Shown here piece after piece: positions 7,874 to 17,729 of a DNA stretch of 64,000 bases. Below the pieces are notes generated by a model, which worked only from the letters and a program-made list of their open reading frames with translations, did not search any database and was not told the DNA's origin. The DNA is taken from assembly GCF_007655005.1 (NCBI RefSeq), contig NZ_SZVW01000009.1, forward strand, positions 248,001 to 312,000. Reading direction: 5' to 3'. Each line of letters opens with the position of its first letter. The stretch's first letter is position 1. The position numbers were made by a program, and so were the translations under genes. This DNA is from Streptomyces tibetensis (GTDB taxonomy: Bacteria; Actinomycetota; Actinomycetes; Streptomycetales; Streptomycetaceae).

Positions 7874-10800
7874 TCACACCGGTTCGACGGGCACCCCTCC
7901 GGCCGCCGCGCCCAGCAGTGTCAGCCGTACGTCCCCGGGCCCGGACGGTGTGGTTCCGTCGGACAACACCGCCAACGCCAGTGTGTTGGCACCCCGTGTG
8001 CGCAGGATCCCGTTCGGCAGAACGAAAGTGTGCTGCGGGCCTACGTCGTTGATGTACTGGCCCATGTTCCAGCCGTTGAGGAAGATCTGGACGCGGTAGG
8101 CGCGGCCCGGGTCGTCGTCCAGGACGAGCCCGACCGAGGCGTCGACGCCGGGGTCGACGTTCAGCCGGAAGTCCGTCCGGTACCAGGCGACACCCTGCCG
8201 CCGCTCGGACCGGGGAAGCTCGGCGCCCTTCCAGTTCCCGTCGTCGTACTCGGGCAGATGCCAGCCCTCGCGCTCCCCGTGCAGCCCGCCGTTGTTCATC
8301 GGACCGCGCACGGGATCCGGCATGGCGGCGCCCTGGATACGCCACGTCACCTCGGGGGAGCCGCCCTCGAAGGTGACGGCGGTCAGACCGCGTGCGGCCT
8401 TGTGCGTGTCGCGCGCCTCGCCGTCCATGTCGTGCTGCATCCGCCGCACGAGCACGGACAGCACGTGCCTCTCACGCTTCCCGTCCTGCTCCCGACTTTG
8501 TTCCTGTTCCTTCTCCCGCTCCTCGCGGAACTTCTCCCGCAGCTTCTCCGGCAGGTCGAAGTCGGCCTTCGCGGTCCACGTCCCCTGTCGTGCCCGGTCC
8601 CTGTCCGGCACCGGCATCCGGTGCGTGCCCAGCGGCTCGCCGTCCAGCCACGCCATCAACAGGCCCTGCGTGCCCGTGCTGTAGGCGAGGGACACGGACG
8701 CGATGTCGTCGTCGCCGCTCCACTCGCCTCGGTACCAGACGTCGCCGTAGTGGAAGCCGTAGTCGTCGGCGAACAGGACGGGCTGCCCGTCGGGCACGGG
8801 CGTGCTGCTGAAGGTCGTCTCCTTGTCGGCCGTCGTCCAGTCCGAGTCGTCGAAGTCCGGCTCGGACTCCGGGTTCCCGGCCCGCCATCGCCAGCCCTCC
8901 AGTGCGGGCAGGGCCGGCCGGACCACCCCCGGCAGCGGCCGCAGCGCCAGCAGGCTGCCGGAGGCGCTGATCCGGGTGGCGACCGGGCGCCCGTTCCAGA
9001 TGACGTGGGTGATCCCGCGCGGCCCCCACACCTCCAGGCCGGTCTGCCCGATGGTGTCGCCGGTGAGGTGGACCGTCGAGCCGCGCAGCTCGGCCGACCG
9101 CAGCAGGGCGGGGCCGTAGACGAGGAGCGGGCCGGACGGGGTCTCGCGGGGCCACAGCCGCAGGGCGGTGGCGTCGTCGGCGAACAGCACCAGTATCGGA
9201 GTGTCCACACCGTCGCCCTCGACCCGCACCCGGCTCAGCCCGCCGGCGCCGAGCGGGGCCGTGATGAACAGCTTGCCCAGGTTGTAGGCCCAGGCGGGCT
9301 CCGCGTCCAGCCGCATGGGCGTCGGTTCGTCCGCGCACTCCAGGACGACCTGGGCCATCTCGCCCCGGCGGCCCACGAACACGGCGATGTCCTGCCGCCC
9401 TGCGGTCAGGCTCACCATGGGCTGCACGGTGGAGTGCACCAGTGTCCGCTTCCCGAGGTTCAGGCCGGCGGCGATCAGCTTGGCGTCCCGGGCCGGGACG
9501 GTGACCGGCTCGTCGATCCCGGCGTCAGGCAGCGTCGAGGAGAGAGCCTCACCCGTGTCGTTGCGCAGGACGTAGAAGTGGGCCCCGGTGTCGGGGTTGG
9601 TCAGGTGGTAGACCTTCATCCGCGCGTCGGTCGCCCGCACCGCCTTCGCCCGGCGCAGCTTGGCGAGGTCGGGCACGGACCGCAGCAACTGCCCGATCTG
9701 GTGCATCGGGGCGAGCTTCGGGGTGGCGTTGCGGGCCTCGTCGAACGCGGCGCCGTAGTCGTACGAGGTATAGACCGCCGGCGCGGGCAGCCAGCCCCAC
9801 GAGGTGCCGCCGTACGTCATGTAGACGTTGTGCAGCGTGATGCCGTTGGCGAGGTTGGTGAGGTAGAAGCGCCGCTCGTACGCCGCGTCCCGGGTCCGGC
9901 GCGCCTCGGCGTACCCCTTGCCGTCGAACCAGGACCCGCCCCACGGGTCGAACCAGCCGCCGCCGAACTCGGGCACGAACCCGGGCGTGCGCGGACTGGC
10001 CGTCGCCCCGCCCTCCTTGCCGCCGGCCCCGAACGCCCCCCAGTCCGGCGGCACCCGGTCCGGCTCCGGGTAGCCGTCGAACCCGTACAGCCAGCGCCCC
10101 TTCTCCCCGCCGGTGCCGAACGACCCCGGTGTCCAGGCGCCGTCGCGTCCCTTGTCGTTGTGGAACAGCGGCACGTCGATGCCGTCGGCGCGGACCTTCT
10201 CGTACAGGTACGACATGTAGGCACGCCCGGACGGCTCGTCGACGTGCGCGTCGTACTCGTTCTCGATCTGGTAGAGCAGGACCGTGCCCGTGCCCCGGGT
10301 GAACAGGCGCTTGGCCGCGATGGCGTTCACCGCGGTCAGCCACTCGTCGACATAGCGCAGATAGGTCGGGTCGGAGGTCCGGGCCCGGCCCTCGGTGGCG
10401 GTCAGCCAGCCGGGGAAGCCGCCGGCGTCGACCTCCGCGTTGATGTACGGCCCGGGCCGCAGGATGACGTACAGCCCCGTCTCGGCGGCCGTCCGCAGGA
10501 ACAGGTCCAGGTCGCGCACGCCGGTGAAGTCGTACCGGCCGGGGGCGGGGGAGTGGTGGTTCCAGGCGACGTACACGCTGACGGCGTTGTAGCCGTGGGC
10601 ACGCATCTTCTCCAGCACGTCACGCCACAGCGACGGGCTCGGCAGCCGGAAAGGGTGCATCTCGCCCGACCACAGCACCAGGCGACGGCCGTCGACGATC
10701 AGCGAGTGGTGGTCGAAGCCGATCTCGTGCGGTCGGCCGTCCGCGCTCGGCACCGGGGGCGGCGGGCCGGTGGGCGCGGTGCGTGCCGGGTTGGCGGAGG

Positions 10801-10882
10801 TCGGCGACCCGCTGCCGGTCAGCGCGAAGCCGAGCGCCGCCGTGCCGGCCAGAGCGTGGAAGGTACGCCTGCTGAGCTCCAA
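7874..10882 (-). CDS. Secreted beta-galactosidase, GH35
   Basis: A 1002-residue enzyme. The N-terminus LSRRTFHALAG is a Tat signal, cleaved near residue 30. The GH35 (beta/alpha)8 barrel follows: WSGEMHPFR near residue 70, acid/base Glu209 in QIENEYD, and nucleophile Glu305 in VPEFGGG. The C-terminal half (about 600-1000) contains beta-sandwich, lectin-like domains usual in large GH35 proteins. It hydrolyses terminal beta-D-galactosyl residues of plant polysaccharides such as galactan or arabinogalactan outside the cell, which fits the arabinan enzymes in this window. The start follows a GGAGCG site. No GTTCGA-type operator is seen upstream. Confidence 0.93.
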   Translation of the reverse strand: MELSRRTFHALAGTAALGFALTGSGSPTSANPARTAPTGPPPPVPSADGRPHEIGFDHHSLIVDGRRLVLWSGEMHPFRLPSPSLWRDVLEKMRAHGYNAVSVYVAWNHHSPAPGRYDFTGVRDLDLFLRTAAETGLYVILRPGPYINAEVDAGGFPGWLTATEGRARTSDPTYLRYVDEWLTAVNAIAAKRLFTRGTGTVLLYQIENEYDAHVDEPSGRAYMSYLYEKVRADGIDVPLFHNDKGRDGAWTPGSFGTGGEKGRWLYGFDGYPEPDRVPPDWGAFGAGGKEGGATASPRTPGFVPEFGGGWFDPWGGSWFDGKGYAEARRTRDAAYERRFYLTNLANGITLHNVYMTYGGTSWGWLPAPAVYTSYDYGAAFDEARNATPKLAPMHQIGQLLRSVPDLAKLRRAKAVRATDARMKVYHLTNPDTGAHFYVLRNDTGEALSSTLPDAGIDEPVTVPARDAKLIAAGLNLGKRTLVHSTVQPMVSLTAGRQDIAVFVGRRGEMAQVVLECADEPTPMRLDAEPAWAYNLGKLFITAPLGAGGLSRVRVEGDGVDTPILVLFADDATALRLWPRETPSGPLLVYGPALLRSAELRGSTVHLTGDTIGQTGLEVWGPRGITHVIWNGRPVATRISASGSLLALRPLPGVVRPALPALEGWRWRAGNPESEPDFDDSDWTTADKETTFSSTPVPDGQPVLFADDYGFHYGDVWYRGEWSGDDDIASVSLAYSTGTQGLLMAWLDGEPLGTHRMPVPDRDRARQGTWTAKADFDLPEKLREKFREEREKEQEQSREQDGKRERHVLSVLVRRMQHDMDGEARDTHKAARGLTAVTFEGGSPEVTWRIQGAAMPDPVRGPMNNGGLHGEREGWHLPEYDDGNWKGAELPRSERRQGVAWYRTDFRLNVDPGVDASVGLVLDDDPGRAYRVQIFLNGWNMGQYINDVGPQHTFVLPNGILRTRGANTLALAVLSDGTTPSGPGDVRLTLLGAAAGGVPVEPV

Positions 10883-11013
10883 GGGAGCGCCTCCTGTTGT
10901 GCCTTGCGATACGTGGTGCGAGATGCGTGGGCTTGTCGTACGGGGTGGGTGTGCTCGCTGTGGTGCGAGGTACGTGTGCTCAATGTCTACAGGGTGACGG
11001 CGACAATGGTCCT

Positions 11014-11472
11014 ATGAGGATCTCGGCACGTGCGGACTACGCGGTACGAGCGGTCGTGGAGCTGGCCGTCCGGCAGGGGGAGGGGTCGGTCAAGGCGGAG
11101 GCCGTCGCCACCGCGCAGGACATCCCCCACAAGTTCCTGGAGGGGATCCTGGGCGATCTGCGCCGGGGCGGTGTCGTCGACAGCCGGCGCGGCGGGGGCG
11201 GCGGCTACCGGCTGGCCCGGGAGGCCGCGGAGATCACGGTCGCCGACGTCATCCGCGCTGTGGACGGGCCGATCGTCTCGGTACGCGGCGAACGGCCGAC
11301 CGGCCTCGCCTACTCCGGCACCGCCGAGCCGCTGCTGCCGCTGTGGATCGCCCTGCGGGCCAACGTGCGCAGGATCCTGGAGGGTGTGACGGTCGCCGAC
11401 CTCGCGGCCGGGGCGCTGCCCGAGCCGGTGGAGCGGCTGGCTGCGGAACCGGCTGCCTGGGAGAACCCCTGA
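11014..11472 (+). CDS. Rrf2-family transcriptional regulator
   Basis: A 152-residue winged-helix protein with the Rrf2 N-terminus MRISARADYAVRA and the wing motif RRGGGGGYRLAR. It contains no cysteine, so it cannot hold the iron-sulfur cluster used by IscR, NsrR or RsrR and is more like the cluster-free CymR type. Almost no leader is available: a GACAAT hexamer ends 6 bp before the ATG, so the mRNA could be leaderless. It is divergent from the GH35 gene. Its targets are unknown. Confidence 0.88.
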   Translation: MRISARADYAVRAVVELAVRQGEGSVKAEAVATAQDIPHKFLEGILGDLRRGGVVDSRRGGGGGYRLAREAAEITVADVIRAVDGPIVSVRGERPTGLAYSGTAEPLLPLWIALRANVRRILEGVTVADLAAGALPEPVERLAAEPAAWENP

Positions 11473-11784
11473 GGGGCGGCCGCCGGGCGCGACGCTGTGC
11501 GTGATCCTCATTCCGTCCTCGGGATGTCCTCGGTCTGACGCACTGGTGCAACGCACCCTATGCGCCCACCGGCATCCCGGGTGAATTCCCGCCAGTGTGA
11601 ATGGCCGGAGAGCTATCTGGCCCGCCCCTGCCGCCCTGCGTACGATGCGACCGCTCCCGGCCTTCACATCTCCTTCATGGAACGGTCACAGACCGGGGGT
11701 GCATGCGCTGTCACTTTGACATGCCCATGCAATGCACCTTGCCTGTCGCCTTGATCCACCCCCCACGAACGGAATGGGAGAACC
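11473..11784 (+). promoter_or_regulatory. Intergenic region with candidate promoter and palindromic site for the DUF4360 gene
   Basis: Within this 312-bp gap a -35 TTGACA (11716-11721) is followed 17 bp later by a weak -10 (TTGCCT, 11739-11744). An inverted repeat GGTGCAT (11698-11704) / ATGCACC (11732-11738) is centred on the -35 box and could be an operator. Nothing else convincing is present. Confidence 0.4.
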
Positions 11785-12438
11785 ATGGCCGGTGGCCTGC
11801 TCCTGAGCGGCGCGATCGCCGCGCTGCTCACCAGCGCACTTCCCGCGCAATCCTCGCCCTCCGGGTTCGACGACCCGCCCCCGGACAAGATCGTCATCCA
11901 GGTCGCCACGGTGAACGGCTCCGGCTGCCCGCAGGGCACGGCAGCGGTCGCCGTCTCCGAGGACAACACGGCGTTCACGGTGACCTACAGCGACTACCTC
12001 GCCCAGGCCGGCGGGAACTCCGACCCGACCGCGTTCCGCAGGAACTGCCAGCTCAACCTGAAGGTCCACGTCCCCGGCGGCTTCACCTACGCCATCGCGA
12101 GCGCCGACTACCGGGGCTTCGCCGCCCTCCAGCCCGGCGCGACCGCTTCCCAGCGGGCCTCGTACTACTTCCAGGGCTCGCCCAGCACGGTGTCCAAGAA
12201 CCACCCCTTCAGCGGCCCGTACAACGACAACTGGCAGGCCACCGACGAGACGGACTGGGCCCAGCTGGTCTACGCGCCCTGCGGAGTGCAGCGCAACTTC
12301 AACATCAACACCGAGCTCCGCGTCAACGCCGGCACCCAGTCGGCCAACAAGGTCAGCTTCATGACGATGGACTCCACGGACGGGGACATCAGCACGGTCT
12401 ACCACCTGGCGTGGAAGGAGTGCCCGAAGAAGTCGTGA
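11785..12438 (+). CDS. Secreted DUF4360 domain protein
   Basis: A 217-residue protein with an N-terminal signal sequence (hydrophobic residues 3-18, cleavage near Ala21) followed by a DUF4360 domain: a beta-rich region with the conserved GSGCPQGT motif near the start and WKEC near the end. Four cysteines suggest two disulfides. The family is common as secreted proteins in actinomycetes and also in fungi, with no assigned function. The ATG follows GGGAG. A perfect terminator stem begins 11 bp after the stop. Confidence 0.85.
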   Translation: MAGGLLLSGAIAALLTSALPAQSSPSGFDDPPPDKIVIQVATVNGSGCPQGTAAVAVSEDNTAFTVTYSDYLAQAGGNSDPTAFRRNCQLNLKVHVPGGFTYAIASADYRGFAALQPGATASQRASYYFQGSPSTVSKNHPFSGPYNDNWQATDETDWAQLVYAPCGVQRNFNINTELRVNAGTQSANKVSFMTMDSTDGDISTVYHLAWKECPKKS

Positions 12439-12448
12439 CGGTGTGAAG

Positions 12449-12491
12449 AGGGGCGGTCTCACCGGGCCGGTGGTCCGGTGAGACCGCCCCT
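12449..12491. terminator. Bidirectional terminator stem
   Basis: Perfect 17-bp inverted repeat AGGGGCGGTCTCACCGG (12449-12465) / its complement (12475-12491) with a 9-nt loop, lying between the convergent DUF4360 and membrane-protein genes. Confidence 0.85.
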
Positions 12492-12499
12492 TCGTGGTC

Positions 12500-12952
12500 C
12501 TATGCGTCGTCCGGCCGGTGGCCGACGCCTGCCAGCGCTGCACCGAGAAGAACGTACGCGGCGAAGGCCGGAATCGGTATGTGCCCGCCCGCATGGTCGA
12601 TGTCGTCGATGAAGTAGCCGGAGAGCACCACCCAGACCAGCCCGCCGACGAGGACGAACACGGTGTTGCCGGTCTCCCGCAGCACCAGCATGCCGAACCA
12701 CAGCAGCAGGGGCATGAGCGCCCACGAAGCGGCCGTGGTGAAGAGGAACTCGAAGGCGCCGGCGAAAATGGTGTCCCCGCTCGCGGTCGCGCTGTCGCGT
12801 GACCACGCGTAGCCGCCGGACATGATGCCGTGGCAGGCCGCGGTGGCGGCGGCGACGGTCAGGGCGCCCTTGGCGTGGCGTACGTACCGAATGACGAAAC
12901 TCCTCGCTCTTCGCAGGCCGATGGGCCCCAGCACGAGTGTGTTGGGACCCAC
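12500..12952 (-). CDS. Small integral membrane protein, unknown function
   Basis: A 150-residue protein with four hydrophobic segments (about residues 31-45, 65-90, 97-112 and 125-142), so probably a four-helix membrane protein. No family was recognised with confidence. The GTG start is uncertain: no ribosome binding site precedes it, while a GAGGAG sequence lies about 50 bases into the frame without a standard start codon after it. The 3' end abuts the bidirectional terminator. Confidence 0.6.
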   Translation of the reverse strand: MGPNTLVLGPIGLRRARSFVIRYVRHAKGALTVAAATAACHGIMSGGYAWSRDSATASGDTIFAGAFEFLFTTAASWALMPLLLWFGMLVLRETGNTVFVLVGGLVWVVLSGYFIDDIDHAGGHIPIPAFAAYVLLGAALAGVGHRPDDA

Positions 12953-12997
12953 GGAGGTGTGCGGACGGCGACCACTACGTGGCCGGTCCCTCAGGTA

Positions 12998-15900
12998 CTA
13001 CAGGGCGCGCTCCAGGGCGTTGGCGTAGAGCCGGGCGCCGGAGATCTTCGGGTGGAACGACTTCATCGACGGGTTGGGCGCGTCGTTGTCCGCCTCGGAC
13101 CGGCCGTCCGTGACGATACCGTGGATGGATTCGGGGTCACCGCAGATCGCCTTGTCCTTGAAGTCGGACGCGGGGTCCACGAACGTGGCTCCCGCAGACG
13201 TCGCGGCGGCCTTCATCTCCTGGCTCAGCTTCGGAGCGACCTCGTCGTTCAGCCAGGGCGCCTCCTCGGTTCCGATGCCCGGGATGCACTGACCGTTCCC
13301 GGACAGCAGCGGCGGGTAGCCCACGAGGTAGACCTTGGCCTGCGGCGCACGGGTCTTGATCTCGTTGAGGACCTTGACGATCCTCGGCTTGACCTCGTTG
13401 GCGAGCCAGTTGGGCATGAAGTCCTTGAGCGGACCGGTCATCTCGCCGGTCTTGTCGCCCGTGTCCGGGTTCCGCTTCTCGATTTCGGCGTTCTGGCAGA
13501 GGCTCAGTCCGGCCTTCCAGACGCATTCGTTGAACACGTCCGTGAACAGGGAGTCGTTACCGCCGATGGCGATGGTCACGATGTCCGTGTTCTGGTCGAG
13601 GTAACCGAGGTCCATCTGCGGCGGCGAGTTCTGCTGCCCCTTGCCGCCCGACCAGACGTTGTAGGTGCGGGCGCCGGAGCAGGCGATGAAGCTCAGGTCG
13701 ACGTTGCCGTAGTCGTCGGAGATCTTTCCGATGGACTGGGACCTGCCGGGCAGGGTCGCCTGCCGGATCCAGGCCTGCTTGGAGCGGTGGCACTTGTTGA
13801 CGATCTCGCTGCTGCCGAGATCCTCCTTGTAGTCCGTCTCCCGGAAGTAGTCCTTTCCGCCCTCGTTGTCGGCGCCCTCGCCGGAGGCGAAGGAGTCACC
13901 CATGCCGACCACGTGCGTCGGGTTGGCGCCGAGCGTCTGGAAGGCGATGGCGTCCCAGGCGATGTCGACGCCCGGAGCCTCTTCGGTGATGTTGGACAGG
14001 GACACCGACGGGGTTCCGGTGAAGTTGAAGACGCCGAGCGAGCGCCACTCGTTGCTGCGGATGCGCTGCGGAGCGACGCGCTTCGGAGACTTGGAGTCGG
14101 TGCCCGACACCGAGTACGTCGCCTGCTGGGACCGTGCGGCCACGTTCGGCATGTGGACCAGGACCCGGGTCCAGCCCTTGACGGCGCTGGGGCCGGTCCA
14201 GGTGCCGGTGGCCTTCAGCCGCTGATCCGTCCCCGGGGAACTGCCCTTGTGGGTGGTGGAGAACCAGACGTGGTTCCCGTACCCCACACCGAGCTGATGG
14301 GTGTCCATCTTGGCCGAGGGCGTGGCGAAGTCGAACTTGAACGAGCCGTCCGACTTGCCGGTGTCGAAGCAGCGTCTGCCGTCCTTGCCCGCGATCCGCT
14401 GACCGGAGTTCACGTTGTCGACGATGTACGTGGTTCCCGGGATGCCGGAGTCGCAACGGGGCGGGTGGGAGTTGCCGTCCGCCTCCTCCGGGTAGGTGCT
14501 GTTGAAGCGGAAGATCTCGTTGCCGCAGGCACCGGCTCCGCAGTTCTTCCACTCCACCTTCTTGTTCCACCAGCACCGGAAGTCCGAACGCTGACAGGGA
14601 CCCGTCGCGGGCGAGTCGTTCGACGCGCCTTCCTTGATCTTGCCCGGGTCGCATTCGTTGGAGCCGTCACAGAACAGGGCGACCGGCGGCTTGGCCAGGG
14701 TGCGGAACATGGGCTCGGTCCACCAGGCCGGCCGGAAACCGTGGACGAGGGTGCCCGGCGCCTCCAGCGCTTCCAGCGGGCGCGCGGCCCAGCCGATGAC
14801 CTTCTCCGGGTAGGGCCAGAACTGCGGCTTGGCGGCGTGGGAGTAGTCGTCGCCACCGTTCTCGTTCTCCAGGAACGGGGTCCGGTTGGGCTTGTAGGTG
14901 GGGCTTGCCGGGTTGTTGGCCCAGCCCACACCCCACTTGCCCCCGTTCTTGCCCGCGTCCGCCTGCTCGTAGAACCCGGAGTTGTAGGCCCAGAGGGCGA
15001 AGAACCAGTTCTCGATGGCCTTCGGGTCACCGTTGTTGACGGTGAGGCCGGCGTTACGGGTCTGGTTCCACTTCTCGGCGAGGATGTTCACGCCCGCCGC
15101 GACGTTCGCGGTGTAGTCCAGCGCGACGGCGTCCTGGTACGCGCGCGGCTTGGACGGCCGCACCTCGCCGTTCTCGTACGGCTTGCCGGGCAGCCGCATA
15201 CCGTCGGTGACCTGCGTGATGCCGTAACCGCAGTCAGCGGCAGGCCAGTTGATGGCCCAGGGGTCGTCGACCTCGCCGTGCTCGTTGTGGACGAGGCCGT
15301 AGTAGTTGCCGATGAGGCTGTTGGCGGTGGTGCCCGGTGCGGCGAAGCGCGTGGCCTGCCACATGTTGGATTCCTGGGCGGTGATGCCGAGGAACACCTG
15401 GGCCGGTATGCGCCCGCCGCCGGAGAGCGGGGTGAGGCCGCCGATGAGGGCCTGCGGCGAGTAGGCCCCCATGCCCATGTTCTTCCAGTTGGCGGCCCGC
15501 TTCACGTGCTGGTCCATCGTGCCTTCGATGGCCCGGTCGACGGCCCATTCGATCTGCCGTGGCTTCGGCTGGAACGCCTGCTTCTGCGGGTTGCCCCGCT
15601 CCACGGCGCAGGTGCGCTCCGACTCCGGCTCCGCGATGTTCAGCAGCGACGTCTTCTTGCCGCCCACCGTGCCACCGCTTCTGGAGGGGGCGGTGCCGAG
15701 CGCAGGGGAGCGGTCCTGGCCCTCGGCCGGGTCCGGATTGACCGGGGACGCGGCCGGGTTGGCCTCGAAGACGGGCTCGCTGCCGGTGGGCAGGTGGCTC
15801 ATCTCGATGCGGGCCGTGCGCGCCGTGTCGTATTCCGAGGGGCGGATGCGGGTGTCCTTGCCGTCGGCCCACGCGGAGTCCACGACGGCGCGGGCTCTGG

Positions 15901-17041
15901 TGGAGGCGGTGGCGTCCTTGTCGATGCCGCCCGGGTTCCGCACGTCCTTCGGCAGATTGCCGACGTTCTCCGCCGCGCCGGTGACGATCGTGGTCCCGTC
16001 GGCTGCGCGGGTGAGGTCCATACCCGTCAGGTTGCCCTCGGCGACCGTTCGGGCCTTGACAGCCCTGCCCTTGAGCTGGCCGCCGGTCAGGTACTTGACC
16101 TCGGACGTGTTGCCGGCGGACGCGGCCTCGGCGGGCTTCGCGGTGGCGCCGCGGGCCAGTACCTTCTTCGCGGCCCGCGCGTCGTGCGTGCGGTCCAGGA
16201 AGGCGATGCCGCCGCCCTTGGTGACGGACAGGCTGAAGGGCGTGTTCTCCGTGCGCGTGACCAGCTCTGTCTTCCCGTCGCCGGTGATCCGGACGATCGC
16301 GTTGCCCTGCGCGGCGACGATGCCGCCCGGGGTCGGGACCGCGGAGGTGATCTGGCCCTTCACCGTGGTCTTCTTCGTCTTGCCCGTGCGGGCGTCGACG
16401 GTGATCAGACGGGTTTCGTTCCGGTCCGACGTGTTCTCGTCGGTGAACTGCGAGAGCACCGCCTGCTCGCCGTCGCCGCAGCCGGGCGAGAAGTAGGCGA
16501 GGCTCGCCTGGTACGGCAGCTTCGTGACCTCGCCCGAGTTCAGGTCCACGGCAGCCGTGAAGGCGCCCCGGGCCATGAGGTTGGGCTTGTTGGTGAAGGT
16601 GCGCGGCGCGTAGGCGACCATGGCGCGGTCACCGGAGGCGGTGACGCAGGCGTTGCCGATCCAGGTGTCGGTGTCGGAGAACCCGGGTTCGACGAGGGTC
16701 GCCGCGGTCTTCCAGCGGTAGCCGTCGGCCTCGTCGGCGGTCATGAGGTGGAAGCCGGTGGCGTCACCGATGGTGGTCCACGCGGTGTCCGAGGACTTGG
16801 TGTAGCCGCTGCCGAGCACCTTGCTGCGCTTCTTGGCGGGAACGCGGTCCTTGTGGCCGTTCTCGTCCGCCTTCACGCGGGGCGCGGCGGAGCCGGACCA
16901 CCCCTCGGCGGCATTCGGGGGCGGCGTCGGTGCCTGCTGGGGAGCGGCTTGCGCCTGGATCGCGGTTCCGAAGGCGATCGCGGTGGCGATGGCGCAACTG
17001 ATGGGAACACGCGCGTACGTGTGTCTTCCGGCCCGTCTCAA
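12998..17041 (-). CDS. Exported multidomain protein: propeller-like, transglycosylase-like, golvesin-type and SGNH hydrolase domains
   Basis: A 1347-residue protein beginning with TTG behind a GGAGA site. A signal peptide ends near residue 33 (QAQA/AP). Residues about 60-390 look like a propeller (repeated GxxxxV units with Thr/Lys loops). Residues about 490-760 resemble a lytic transglycosylase/lysozyme fold, with GITAQESNMW (Glu557) and a YGITQVTDGM segment. Residues about 800-1040 hold a Cys-rich stretch and a golvesin C-terminal-like beta domain (ARSQQATYSV). Residues 1045-1347 form an SGNH/GDSL hydrolase: GMGDSFASGEG (Ser1050), GGNDS, and FHP (His1330). Long homologs occur in Streptomyces without known function. 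The combination suggests binding and cutting of cell-wall or polymer substrates plus ester removal. Domain limits are by eye. Confidence 0.8.
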   Translation of the reverse strand: MRRAGRHTYARVPISCAIATAIAFGTAIQAQAAPQQAPTPPPNAAEGWSGSAAPRVKADENGHKDRVPAKKRSKVLGSGYTKSSDTAWTTIGDATGFHLMTADEADGYRWKTAATLVEPGFSDTDTWIGNACVTASGDRAMVAYAPRTFTNKPNLMARGAFTAAVDLNSGEVTKLPYQASLAYFSPGCGDGEQAVLSQFTDENTSDRNETRLITVDARTGKTKKTTVKGQITSAVPTPGGIVAAQGNAIVRITGDGKTELVTRTENTPFSLSVTKGGGIAFLDRTHDARAAKKVLARGATAKPAEAASAGNTSEVKYLTGGQLKGRAVKARTVAEGNLTGMDLTRAADGTTIVTGAAENVGNLPKDVRNPGGIDKDATASTRARAVVDSAWADGKDTRIRPSEYDTARTARIEMSHLPTGSEPVFEANPAASPVNPDPAEGQDRSPALGTAPSRSGGTVGGKKTSLLNIAEPESERTCAVERGNPQKQAFQPKPRQIEWAVDRAIEGTMDQHVKRAANWKNMGMGAYSPQALIGGLTPLSGGGRIPAQVFLGITAQESNMWQATRFAAPGTTANSLIGNYYGLVHNEHGEVDDPWAINWPAADCGYGITQVTDGMRLPGKPYENGEVRPSKPRAYQDAVALDYTANVAAGVNILAEKWNQTRNAGLTVNNGDPKAIENWFFALWAYNSGFYEQADAGKNGGKWGVGWANNPASPTYKPNRTPFLENENGGDDYSHAAKPQFWPYPEKVIGWAARPLEALEAPGTLVHGFRPAWWTEPMFRTLAKPPVALFCDGSNECDPGKIKEGASNDSPATGPCQRSDFRCWWNKKVEWKNCGAGACGNEIFRFNSTYPEEADGNSHPPRCDSGIPGTTYIVDNVNSGQRIAGKDGRRCFDTGKSDGSFKFDFATPSAKMDTHQLGVGYGNHVWFSTTHKGSSPGTDQRLKATGTWTGPSAVKGWTRVLVHMPNVAARSQQATYSVSGTDSKSPKRVAPQRIRSNEWRSLGVFNFTGTPSVSLSNITEEAPGVDIAWDAIAFQTLGANPTHVVGMGDSFASGEGADNEGGKDYFRETDYKEDLGSSEIVNKCHRSKQAWIRQATLPGRSQSIGKISDDYGNVDLSFIACSGARTYNVWSGGKGQQNSPPQMDLGYLDQNTDIVTIAIGGNDSLFTDVFNECVWKAGLSLCQNAEIEKRNPDTGDKTGEMTGPLKDFMPNWLANEVKPRIVKVLNEIKTRAPQAKVYLVGYPPLLSGNGQCIPGIGTEEAPWLNDEVAPKLSQEMKAAATSAGATFVDPASDFKDKAICGDPESIHGIVTDGRSEADNDAPNPSMKSFHPKISGARLYANALERAL

Positions 17042-17729
17042 AGAACGTCTCCATGGGTGAGAGGTGGGGGAACGCTTGTGCGCGGGCGCAACGGAGCCTC
17101 GGCACGTGGGTGATGCGTCGAAGGGGCGGAAGGAACCGCGACGGCAGAGGGAAGCGGCACATCGGCGTGCCCATCGCTCTGTCGTTCTTCAGTCGGAGTC
17201 GCCGACCATCGCTGTGCTGGGCCGGAGAGTGAGCCAGGCCCTCTACGACCCGGAAGCGCTGTGCGCGGCGGGCTCGATGGCCGAATGGCGCAGGCCACAG
17301 TGGCGGCCCGCGCGCCAGGTGTCGGACATTCCTGTTCCTCCCCCGTCTGAACGCGATGGGAGGAATGTGGTCATACGAGTGCTGGTCAACAGCACTTGCT
17401 CCCCCCGAGCGGCACACGAGACCGGGTGATGAGACCAGGTCGCCTGAGTGCCTGGTCACTGTAGACGCACGGCACCATCAGAAATAAGCACTGATCGGTG
17501 CATGGCAAAAAGATGGTCATGTCTGGGGGAGGCTGCTGGACAGGCGCACCGCCTCCTGATCTGTGAAGTTTCGAAGGAGCCGGACGGGATGGACGGAGGG
17601 AGGGGCTCAATACGTTGGCTGAATTTCGCCCCTCCGGGCTGACCTGCAAAAACCTTTGCCCGCTTGCGTGTGCGATGCGCTACGGTTTCTGCGACACGAT
17701 CATCTGACTGTCACTCATAGGGGGAAAAT
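17042..17729. other. Non-coding 688-bp divergent intergenic region
   Basis: No convincing gene is seen; the short frames here have unnatural composition. A hairpin GACCAGG (17432-17438) / CCTGGTC (17451-17457) and a TACGGT hexamer (17681-17686), possibly the -10 box of the downstream gene, are the only visible signals. Confidence 0.5.

Noticed and set aside
12830-17113. Long plus-strand open frame opposite the multidomain protein gene
   Set aside because: Composition is Val/Gly/Arg/Asp-rich without domains; it is the usual antisense shadow in high-GC DNA, and the minus-strand frame has a signal peptide and catalytic motifs.
17386-17649. Small minus-strand frame in the 688-bp gap
   Set aside because: No ribosome site, odd composition and no similarity to a known small protein family.
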